Made by a program: the position numbers and the translations under genes
Assembly: GCA_022573485.1 (NCBI GenBank)
Contig: JACZTW010000026.1
Location: 1 to 18,629, forward strand
Length of the DNA stretch: 18,629 nucleotides
DNA from: Planctomycetota bacterium
GTDB lineage: Bacteria; Planctomycetota; Phycisphaerae; UBA1845; CAIVHJ01
Reading direction: 5' to 3'
Notes under the pieces: model-generated
What the model was told of the DNA's origin: nothing
Database searches by the model: none
Seen by the model: only the letters and a program-made list of their open reading frames with translations
Shown here: positions 1 through 5,584 of the stretch, one piece after another
Numbering within the stretch: the stretch's first letter is position 1
How the letters are laid out: each line of letters begins with the position of its first letter

Positions 1-2
1 GG

Positions 3-872
3 GCGAACATTCCGGAGGAGCGTTTTGAAAAGCTCGCACAGTCTAGCATCATCCAATCCGCTGGCGGCGCTGCCGTCCCGGAGCCGATCGCTCGCTCGTT
101 CATCGACAACGCACGGGCACAGTCGGTGATGTTCAAGGCCGGGATGAAAGTCGTCCCGATGGCCAGTGGCACGCTCGATCTCGCGCGAGTGTCAGGCGAT
201 CCAATCTCTTCAACGACCACCAACGTCACAGCCGAAAACGCGACCATCGCATCCACCGATATCGTTTTCGACCGCGTGCAATTGACGGCTGTCAAGATCG
301 GCCAAATTGTCAAGGCTTCGCGTGAGTTGGTCAATGACGCACCTAATATGGCCTCATTGATCTCTTTGGTGTTGACCAAGAGTTTCGCCGCAGAGCTTGA
401 CCGCTTGATCCTCGACGGCACCGCCGCCCAAGGAATCACGGGCCTGAGCAACTTGACCAGCCTGAGCGAAACCGACGTATCCGGGGCGATCGCTTGGCAG
501 GACATTATGACCGCCTGGGAGTCCGTTAGTCTGGCCAACTTCGCGCCCAGCGGTGTGATCTTGAATCCTGCGAGCGTCGAAGACCTGCAAGTTCTGTTGG
601 GCAATTCCGAAGCGAACATGTTTGTCGGCGGGCCGCCCATCGCGGAAGCGTTGCCCAAGTTCGTGAGCACAAGCTGCAACGGGAGCGATGCGTTTGTCGG
701 CGACTTCAGCAAGGTGCTTTTGGGACTGCGGCAGGACGTCGACGTGTCTGTCACGACCGAAGCGGGTTCGAGCTTTGCGGACAATCAAATATGGTTCAAA
801 CTTGTTTGGCGTGGCGATATGCAAGTCGAAGATCCCGGCGCTATTCACCGACTCTTTGGTATCACTCACTAA
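3..872 (+). CDS. Phage major capsid protein, HK97 fold (5' end outside window)
   Basis: The reading frame is open from the window edge, so the N-terminus (scaffold/delta domain and any protease site) is not seen; 289 residues are visible. The visible start (EEFERKL-like helix, then GGAAVPEPIARSFIDNARAQS) and the following MKVVPMASGTLDLARV strand match the N-arm and first strands of HK97-family capsids. Next come the E-loop-like stretch, the spine-helix-like segment with a conserved AAELDRLILDG, and the C-terminal P-domain strands (VLLGLRQDVDVSV, QIWFKLVWRGDMQVEDPGAIHRL). Such proteins self-assemble into the icosahedral head. A GTG/ATG pair at 126-131 could be mistaken for the start, but homologous sequence continues upstream of it. 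It is followed after 19 bp by a probable virion gene. Family assignment is by motif and fold pattern only; an encapsulin-like domesticated shell is a less likely alternative. Confidence 0.88.
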   Translation, partial: ANIPEERFEKLAQSSIIQSAGGAAVPEPIARSFIDNARAQSVMFKAGMKVVPMASGTLDLARVSGDPISSTTTNVTAENATIASTDIVFDRVQLTAVKIGQIVKASRELVNDAPNMASLISLVLTKSFAAELDRLILDGTAAQGITGLSNLTSLSETDVSGAIAWQDIMTAWESVSLANFAPSGVILNPASVEDLQVLLGNSEANMFVGGPPIAEALPKFVSTSCNGSDAFVGDFSKVLLGLRQDVDVSVTTEAGSSFADNQIWFKLVWRGDMQVEDPGAIHRLFGITH

Positions 873-891
873 TCCTGGGAGGGATTGAATA

Positions 892-1359
892 ATGTCTACT
901 TTCCAAAACCAGAAGGCCGTGGTTCCGCAGCTCGGAGTCGTGAGCACATCTGCGACGTCCGCGACCACGCAGGACTGCCTCGGCTTCTCACGCGTCATTG
1001 TCGATGCGATCCACAACGTCGCATCGAATACAAGCGCCTCGGCGAAATGGACCTCGCTGGTTCTTCAGCACGGGGCCACGACGGACGTCAGCAATTTCAC
1101 GGCGATCGCCAACATGACCGGGACCACCGAGGCCACGGCCACGACGGCGCAGTTTGTACTCGGTGAACACAACGATACCGTCGTCGGCAGCATCACTAGG
1201 TTCTTTGTCGATCTGACTGGCAAGGAGCGCATTTTGCGTGTGCTTAGGCAGGCATCGGCAAGCTACCATTCGACGGCTACGACTTTCCAATTGTTCCGTG
1301 GCGGCAGTTCGCCGGACTCTGATTCAGAGCGCGGCGTTGTGTCGTCGGTCGCCGGATAG
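892..1359 (+). CDS. Probable phage structural protein downstream of capsid
   Basis: A 155-residue protein starting 19 bp after the capsid stop, with a good Shine-Dalgarno (GGGAGGG) about 8 bp before the ATG. It is rich in Ser, Thr and Ala and predicted all-beta: repeated short hydrophobic strands, a segment DLTGKERILRVLRQASASYHS typical of beta-sandwich virion proteins, and a C-terminus SERGVVSSVAG. It has no signal peptide or membrane segment. Small proteins of this kind directly after a capsid gene are often head-decoration or head-completion proteins; that role is inferred from position and composition, and I do not recognise a specific family. A 7-bp hairpin follows the stop codon. Confidence 0.7.
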   Translation: MSTFQNQKAVVPQLGVVSTSATSATTQDCLGFSRVIVDAIHNVASNTSASAKWTSLVLQHGATTDVSNFTAIANMTGTTEATATTAQFVLGEHNDTVVGSITRFFVDLTGKERILRVLRQASASYHSTATTFQLFRGGSSPDSDSERGVVSSVAG

Positions 1360-1375
1360 TCTGCATCGCCGCAGT

Positions 1376-1395
1376 GGTGCATGTCACGATGCACC
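1376..1395 (+). other. Hairpin after the 155-residue phage gene
   Basis: GGTGCAT / ATGCACC form a perfect 7-bp stem with a 6-nt loop, 16 nt past the stop codon. No T-run follows, so it may stabilise the mRNA 3' end rather than terminate. The stretch 1360-1546 holds no ORF with a credible start. Confidence 0.35.
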
Positions 1396-1546
1396 GTTGT
1401 GGTTCTCCAAAGGCCAGGCGTGGCGGCGGACCAATCAACCGCTGCCCGCCTGGGTTATTGAACATTGGTGGGGGCCGACGGTGCGTGCTCGGCGGTGTTG
1501 TAAATCGCGCCGCCTGAGCCCGCCGTCGGTTATCCGAGGACATTGA

Positions 1547-1669
1547 ATGACGATCATTAACGTCGGCCCGCGCTCGGCGCGGTGCAGCAGCCTGAAATGC
1601 AACGGCCAGCCGAAACGCAAGCGACGCCGACGCAGGCGTGTTAAGCCGCTGCGGTGCAAGCCTGGGTAG
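1547..1669 (+). CDS. Small Arg/Lys-rich ORF (40 residues), possible phage gene
   Basis: The ATG at 1547 is preceded by GAGG at 1536-1539 with a 7-bp spacer, a good ribosome binding site. The product has 40 residues, beginning MTIINVGPRSARCSSLKC and continuing with a run QPKRKRRRRRVKP before ending LRCKPG. It contains three cysteines and is extremely basic, so if made it would bind nucleic acid. It is co-directional with the capsid genes and ends before a T-rich stretch at 1728. No family is recognised; GC-rich sequence can produce such ORFs by chance, so the call rests on the RBS and position. Confidence 0.35.
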   Translation: MTIINVGPRSARCSSLKCNGQPKRKRRRRRRVKPLRCKPG

Positions 1670-1708
1670 GGGCGGGTCGGATCGCTAGAGACTGACGAAC
1701 CGCTTGAC

Positions 1709-1733
1709 CGTCTGCTATCCGGACGCCTTTTTT
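1709..1733 (+). terminator. Weak candidate terminator of the phage module
   Basis: CGTC (1709-1712) can pair with GACG (1722-1725), followed by CC and six T residues at 1728-1733. The stem is short, so termination is uncertain; the position, 40 bp after the last co-directional ORF, is what suggests it. Confidence 0.25.
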
Positions 1734-1837
1734 CACCAAACTACCCGCGGGAATAAAGTGCAAAAATCACGCCGTCTAGCATAACGGTCAGGCAGCCGCC
1801 AGCCGCCGCAGACTGACACCGCCCCTGGGTGATTCCC

Positions 1838-1852
1838 GGCCCATTATGGGCC
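1838..1852. repeat. Inverted repeat GGCCCA-TTA-TGGGCC
   Basis: A perfect 6-bp inverted repeat with a 3-nt centre, in the gene-free gap. Function unknown. Confidence 0.4.
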
Positions 1853-2007
1853 ATCCCGGCGGAGATCGTCGCTCAGGGGTGACGTGTGCGGTCCGTGCGT
1901 GCGTTGCAACGGCGGTACGGGAATCGTTCGGGGCAAAACGGTGGCAGAACGGTGGCAATTCCACAGCCATTCCCACACACTGAACCGAACGGCCAGCGCA
2001 TTGAAAA

Positions 2008-2042
2008 CGCCCCTAACAGCCTTGGACCGGCGATTAGGGGCG
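2008..2042. repeat. Inverted repeat CGCCCCTAA...TTAGGGGCG
   Basis: Two perfect 9-bp arms (2008-2016 and 2034-2042) around a 17-nt loop. It is followed 6 bp later by a second hairpin (GGCCCC-CAAAT-GGGGCC, 2049-2065). The pair looks like a protein-binding or structured element, or part of an element end; nothing in the sequence shows which. Confidence 0.5.
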
Positions 2043-2048
2043 CTTGAT

Positions 2049-2065
2049 GGCCCCCAAATGGGGCC
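2049..2065. repeat. Hairpin GGCCCC-CAAAT-GGGGCC
   Basis: A perfect 6-bp GC-only stem with a 5-nt loop directly beside the 9-bp inverted repeat. It lacks a T-run on either strand. Confidence 0.45.
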
Positions 2066-2125
2066 TATGTTCGTACAATCAGTACTATAAAGAATAGTCC
2101 GGATCGCACCGGCATCCTCTTCCAA

Positions 2126-2167
2126 AGCCCCTCACTCGATCGCCTCACTCTCAAAGGCGACGGGGCT
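2126..2167 (-). terminator. Compound hairpin 3' of the hydrolase gene
   Basis: An outer stem AGCCCC/GGGGCT (2126-2131 with 2162-2167) encloses an inner stem CGCCT/AGGCG (2141-2145 with 2155-2159). On the minus strand it begins 23 nt after the hydrolase stop codon and is followed by only TTT, so it is a weak intrinsic terminator candidate or a 3' stabilising structure. Confidence 0.35.
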
Positions 2168-2190
2168 GCGTCCATCCATCGGAGTTCCAG

Positions 2191-3429
2191 TCATTTCACG
2201 CGGTGCCGGGTGGGAAAGTCCCGTTGCGGGCGCTCCTCGGTCTGCGATTCCGCTGTGACAACGGATGGAGAGTTCGGGGCGGAGATGGCCTGGGGCGCAC
2301 TGGAAGGCGTTGAATCGGTCAAGTAGCGGTCGAAGAACAGAGCCGTGCGTTGCGCATACTCCTGCGGGGCTACGATGGCGCTCTGGTTGTGTTTCGCGCC
2401 CGGCACAATCCACATGTATCTCGGATCACTCGCTGCCGCATAGAGGATCCGACTCTGGTCCACCGGGATGTAGCTATCCTCCTCGCCGTGGATCAAGAGA
2501 ATCGGCCTGGGTTCCATATGCATGAGCGCCTTCCGCGCCGAGGGGATGCGAATTCCGAGCTTACGATGGCACTCGCGAAACAGCAGCCAGCGCAGGAATC
2601 GCCAGAACGTCGGAGGGTGATTCTCGTAAACGAAGCGAATTTTCGCGAAAACGCTCGCCCAGCGCTTCATGAAGTACTCGATGACCTTGTCCGAGCTGAA
2701 CGCGCCGTCTGTAACGATGGCTTTGATGGTCGGGTTGTGCCAGGCCGCCAACAGACAGGCCGTCCCACCGCGAGAAACGCCGAACAATCCGATTTCCGAG
2801 GGACGCTGCTGCCGCTCCAGCCAATCCTCCACGAACGCGATGGCACCCAGAATGTCGTCCAACTCGCGGTCCGTACACCATTGCAACGGATGAAAGTGCT
2901 CTTCGCAGGTCGATGCGCCGTGGTTGCGGAAATCAAAGCTGAACACATCGTAGCCTGCTGCCAGCAGGCCCTGGCAATAGCGGGAGGCGCTGTACATGTC
3001 GCTCTTGAACTCATGAGCGAAGATGATCATGCCTCTCGGCCGGCGCCGCGCATCGCCGTACAAGAACATGCCGTTCAGTCGAAGGCCGTCGAACGCCCGA
3101 AACTCAACGATGTCGCCCTCAAGACGCACAAAATCGCGGGGCACCATGCTCAAAGCGGGAATCGTGTCCTTCACGATATGAAGCGCGATACGGACGTATT
3201 TTCGCAAAATCAGAGCGGGAACAACCACCAGCAGCACCAGTGTGGCGGCGATGGAGATGAGTGCCCAATTGAGGATCAGAAAGTCGATCAGTTTCGTCGA
3301 GCCTCCACGCTTCACTTGCCCCGAACCGAACCAGCTATTGAGTGTCGGCTTTATACTCGCTTCGCGAGCATCTGGAAACAGTTTGGGGATGCTGCGAAGA
3401 TTCTGGGCAACCGGGACGAGGCCGCTCAT
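2191..3429 (-). CDS. Membrane-anchored alpha/beta hydrolase
   Basis: A serine hydrolase of the alpha/beta-hydrolase fold, 412 residues from the chosen ATG. One N-terminal transmembrane segment is visible at about 48-76 (FLILNWALISIAATLVLLVV). The core shows the oxyanion region (IIFAHEF, ~136-141), the nucleophile elbow GVSRGG with Ser219, the acid Asp318 in LIHGEEDSYIP, and His347 in PGAKHNQ, giving a full triad. A hydrophilic Pro/Ser/Thr-rich tail (~372-412) follows the domain. The layout resembles BAAT/YitV/DUF1749-like or lysophospholipase-type hydrolases; the substrate cannot be told. An in-frame ATG at 3516 would extend the protein by 29 residues, but that segment covers a consensus sigma70 promoter, so I prefer 3429; a GTG at 3315 is also possible. 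It is transcribed alone, divergently from the nusA side. Confidence 0.88.
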   Translation of the reverse strand: MSGLVPVAQNLRSIPKLFPDAREASIKPTLNSWFGSGQVKRGGSTKLIDFLILNWALISIAATLVLLVVVPALILRKYVRIALHIVKDTIPALSMVPRDFVRLEGDIVEFRAFDGLRLNGMFLYGDARRRPRGMIIFAHEFKSDMYSASRYCQGLLAAGYDVFSFDFRNHGASTCEEHFHPLQWCTDRELDDILGAIAFVEDWLERQQRPSEIGLFGVSRGGTACLLAAWHNPTIKAIVTDGAFSSDKVIEYFMKRWASVFAKIRFVYENHPPTFWRFLRWLLFRECHRKLGIRIPSARKALMHMEPRPILLIHGEEDSYIPVDQSRILYAAASDPRYMWIVPGAKHNQSAIVAPQEYAQRTALFFDRYLTDSTPSSAPQAISAPNSPSVVTAESQTEERPQRDFPTRHRVK

Positions 3430-3458
3430 GCATTCGCAGAGGGTTGTGCCAAAATGAA

Positions 3459-3486
3459 TTGACACTAGCTGCCACGCACATATAAT
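3459..3486 (+). promoter_or_regulatory. Consensus sigma70 promoter upstream of the nusA leader region
   Basis: TTGACA (3459-3464) and TATAAT (3481-3486) are separated by 16 bp, so both hexamers match consensus completely. Transcription would begin near 3493 and run rightwards into a stretch without a convincing ORF, then the terminator at 4002 and nusA at 4137. It lies 30 bp upstream of, and divergent from, the preferred hydrolase start. Confidence 0.7.
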
Positions 3487-3492
3487 CCACGT

Positions 3493-4030
3493 AGTGTTGG
3501 GCGAGCCCCGGTACACAACAAGTGGGTTGTGCGCCGCTCGCGGTCGTAGAGCGCCGTTCTTGGCGCAAGTTATTGCGTGCCAAGTTCATGCGCTATTTAT
3601 GGGCGACAGCCCAGACGGTTCGATTGTAATTTGCTCTCTATGTCGTTGTCTGCCTTTACTTTGTGGCGGCGGCGGAAGGATTGGGAGTAACATCTGCTTC
3701 GGATCCAGTGCTTGGCATGTCGAGAGACAGACTATGAGCAGGCCTCTGCGGGCCTGTGGGCGGGTGTGGAGTGAGGACTTGCGAGAGGGTCAGTGCTGGG
3801 CCGATCGCGACCATGCCCGGTGGCGTAATCGCATTGTTGTTCGTGTCGAGGCTTGATTTCATGCACCTGTCCAACAGGACAAGTCACTGATGTTCGCCGG
3901 CGGGCGCGATGCTCCGGAGCAGTGCCTGAGCCTGTCGTCCTCAGCGGGAGGTCGGCGTTGAACTGAGTCGTTTGCCGCATGTGTAGCCTGGTCGTTTGGC
4001 GAAGTGGGCCGTATGCGGGCTCACTTTTTT
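3493..4030 (+). ncRNA. Candidate ~540-nt structured RNA or attenuated nusA leader
   Basis: The stretch runs from the predicted start of a consensus promoter to an intrinsic terminator, with no ORF that has both a ribosome site and protein-like sequence. Several local hairpins are visible: CACAAC/GTTGTG near 3523-3540; an extended stem CTTGG+CGCAA / TTGCG+CCAAG with a 4-nt loop and 2-nt bulge at 3559-3584; GGGC/GCCC at 3601-3612; CAGGCC/GGCCTG near 3742-3759; and the palindrome GCTCCGGAGC at 3911-3920. It lacks the hallmark motifs of RNase P RNA, tmRNA and SRP RNA. It may be an independent RNA or a leader in which partial read-through of the terminator feeds nusA. The endpoints are inferred. 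Confidence 0.42.
4002..4030 (+). terminator. Intrinsic terminator 5' of nusA
   Basis: AAGTGGGCC (4002-4010) pairs with GGCTCACTT (4018-4026) with one G-U, giving a 9-bp stem around a 7-nt loop. A T-run of six (4025-4030) begins at the stem base. It sits 106 bp before the nusA start codon, a position suitable for attenuation of the operon. Confidence 0.7.
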
Positions 4031-4045
4031 GTTGTTCGCGAGTTT

Positions 4046-4065
4046 GGCAGGCCGCGAAGCCTGCC
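4046..4065. repeat. Hairpin GGCAGGC-CGCGAA-GCCTGCC in the nusA 5' region
   Basis: A perfect 7-bp stem with a 6-nt loop, 15 bp after the terminator T-run and 70 bp before nusA. It has no T-run. It could be part of leader folding or a dispersed palindromic repeat. Confidence 0.45.
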
Positions 4066-4136
4066 GTGTGTTTGGGTAATGTCGCTAGGCAACTGGGCGT
4101 AGTGTCCGGTGCCGCTCGTCAGGGAAGGTCTGCTCG

Positions 4137-5543
4137 ATGAACTCTGATTTATTGCGTATTGTTGACGCGATCAGTCGCGACAAGAACATCGACAAGGACA
4201 GCGTCTTCGAGGATCTCGAACTCGCGATGGTCTCCGCCGCGAACAAGAGCTTCGGTCCGACGGAAGACTGCGTAGTGGTCATCGACCGGCTTTCGGGCGA
4301 AATCACGGCTTCTTACGAAGGCGAGCCCATCAACATGAAAGAACTCGGTCGGATCGCGGCTCAAACGGCAAAGCAAGTCATGATCCAGCGGATTCGTGAA
4401 GCGGAGCGGGGCAGCATCTACGAGGAGTTCTCTGAGCGGGTCGGCACGATCGTTACGGGCACGGTCGCACGCTACGAGGGCAGTGCCTTGATCATCAATC
4501 TTGGCCGAACGGAAGGCTTCCTGCCACGGAGCGAGCAGATTCCGGGCGAATCTTCGCACCACCCGGGAGAGCGGGTCAGATCAATGGTTCTGGATGTGCG
4601 TGAAGCACCGAATCAGGTCCGAATCGTATTGACCCGCAGTCACCCGGACTTCATCCGTCGCCTGTTTGAATTAGAGGTTCCGGAAGTTGCCGAACGCGTG
4701 ATCGAACTCAAGGCGCTGGCCCGAGAAGCAGGTTACCGTACAAAAGTTGCGGTCAGTTCGATTGATACGAGGGTGGACGCGGTCGGTGCCTGCGTGGGCG
4801 TACGGGGCAGCCGAATCAGGAACATCGTCGATGAGCTCGGCGGGGAAAAAATCGACATCGTTCGGTGGAACGAATCGTCCCAGATCCTGATCGGCAATGC
4901 CTTGAAGCCGGCGGAGGTCCAGGAGATCGCACTGTGTTTTGAATTCGGTCGATCCACGGTCGTCGTCTCCGAAGACCAGTTGTCCCTGGCCATTGGCAAG
5001 CGAGGACAGAATGTCCGCCTGGCTGCGAGGCTCACGGGCTGGGACATCGACATTCTCACCCCAGCCGAATACAACAAGGGTCTGGATGATCTGGAGAGAA
5101 CGCTCAAGGAAATCGACGGCGTAGACGATGTGCTGGTCGAAAAGGTCATGACGCTCGGTCTCATCTCCCTGGGTGACGTGGCTGAGGTAGGCACCGAACC
5201 GCTCGTCGGCGAACTGGAACTCGAGGAAACTCTGGCCCAAACGATCGTCGATACATCGACCTCTGCCGCGAAGCGAATCGCTGAAGAAACAGAAGCGGCC
5301 AAGGCCTTGGCTGCGCAGGAGGCGGAGGCTGCGAAGAAGGAGCAGGAAGACGCCGAGGATGCGGCGGAAGACGCGGGTTCCGATACCACGGAATCCCAAG
5401 CCCTGGGCACTTCAGAAGGTGACGACACTGAGGCGCCTGCCGAAGAGGCTGCCCCACAATCTAAAATCGAGGAATCACCGGCGGGCGAGGCTGAAGAATC
5501 GGTCGAATCCGAGGATTCTGTTCAAGCGAAGGAACCAGAGTAG
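4137..5543 (+). CDS. nusA: Transcription termination/antitermination protein NusA
   Basis: NusA binds RNA polymerase and nascent RNA and modulates pausing, termination and antitermination. It has 468 residues. The N-terminal RNAP-binding domain (1-~100) has the conserved IAAQTAKQVMIQRIREAER at 73-91. An S1 domain (~102-166) follows, then KH1 with VGACVGVRGSRIRNIVDELGGEKIDI (~216-241, spanning the GxRG loop) and KH2 with IGKRGQNVRLAARLTGWDI (~286-304). A short helical segment (325-372) comes next. The last ~85 residues are an Ala/Glu/Asp-rich disordered acidic tail in place of the E. coli acidic repeats. Compared with E. coli NusA from memory, about 30 residues are missing between the RLSGE and QTAKQ motifs of the N-domain. 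The start is fixed by AGGGAAGG at 4121-4128, 8 bp upstream. It is the first gene of the operon; an intrinsic terminator upstream suggests attenuation. Confidence 0.97.
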   Translation: MNSDLLRIVDAISRDKNIDKDSVFEDLELAMVSAANKSFGPTEDCVVVIDRLSGEITASYEGEPINMKELGRIAAQTAKQVMIQRIREAERGSIYEEFSERVGTIVTGTVARYEGSALIINLGRTEGFLPRSEQIPGESSHHPGERVRSMVLDVREAPNQVRIVLTRSHPDFIRRLFELEVPEVAERVIELKALAREAGYRTKVAVSSIDTRVDAVGACVGVRGSRIRNIVDELGGEKIDIVRWNESSQILIGNALKPAEVQEIALCFEFGRSTVVVSEDQLSLAIGKRGQNVRLAARLTGWDIDILTPAEYNKGLDDLERTLKEIDGVDDVLVEKVMTLGLISLGDVAEVGTEPLVGELELEETLAQTIVDTSTSAAKRIAEETEAAKALAAQEAEAAKKEQEDAEDAAEDAGSDTTESQALGTSEGDDTEAPAEEAAPQSKIEESPAGEAEESVESEDSVQAKEPE

Positions 5544-5584
5544 CCCGCTGCGCTGAGCGTAGGCCACTTGCAAAGGGAAATCGG

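Larger units (their letters stand above)
1670..2190. other. Gene-free gap with several inverted repeats
   Basis: About 520 bp between the phage module and the convergent hydrolase gene. Short ORFs exist in several frames but none has a ribosome site with a protein-like sequence. Perfect inverted repeats are concentrated here (1838-1852, 2008-2042, 2049-2065, 2126-2167). No tRNA gene and no integrase is visible. The stretch could contain the right junction of the inserted element, but no direct-repeat att core can be recognised without the left end. Confidence 0.5.

Noticed and set aside
1884..2090. 68-residue plus ORF and an overlapping 93-residue minus ORF in the gap
   Set aside because: Neither has a convincing start site or protein-like pattern; both run through the inverted repeats.
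2350..3462. 370-residue plus-strand ORF opposite the hydrolase
   Set aside because: A shadow of the hydrolase gene: the minus frame has a full catalytic triad and a membrane segment, while this frame has no family pattern.
3430..3516. 29-residue N-terminal extension of the hydrolase
   Set aside because: It would place a perfect sigma70 promoter inside the coding region and adds no family-like sequence.
3494..3856. Plus-strand ORF of 120 residues downstream of the consensus promoter
   Set aside because: It has no Shine-Dalgarno at its start, and an odd composition with many Cys, Trp and Arg and no fold-like pattern; more likely a chance frame in an RNA gene or leader.
3656..3862. Minus-strand ORF of 68 residues (MKSSLDTNNNAIT...), Pro/Ser/Thr-rich
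   Set aside because: It lies antisense within the promoter-terminator unit, has low complexity, no signal peptide or recognised family, and only a loose ribosome site; kept as a possibility but not called.
3493..4030. Identification of the nusA upstream RNA as RNase P RNA, tmRNA or SRP RNA
   Set aside because: The invariant motifs of each (GAGGAAAGTCC-like, the tRNA-like ends with CCA, the GGAAG-type SRP apical loop) are not found.
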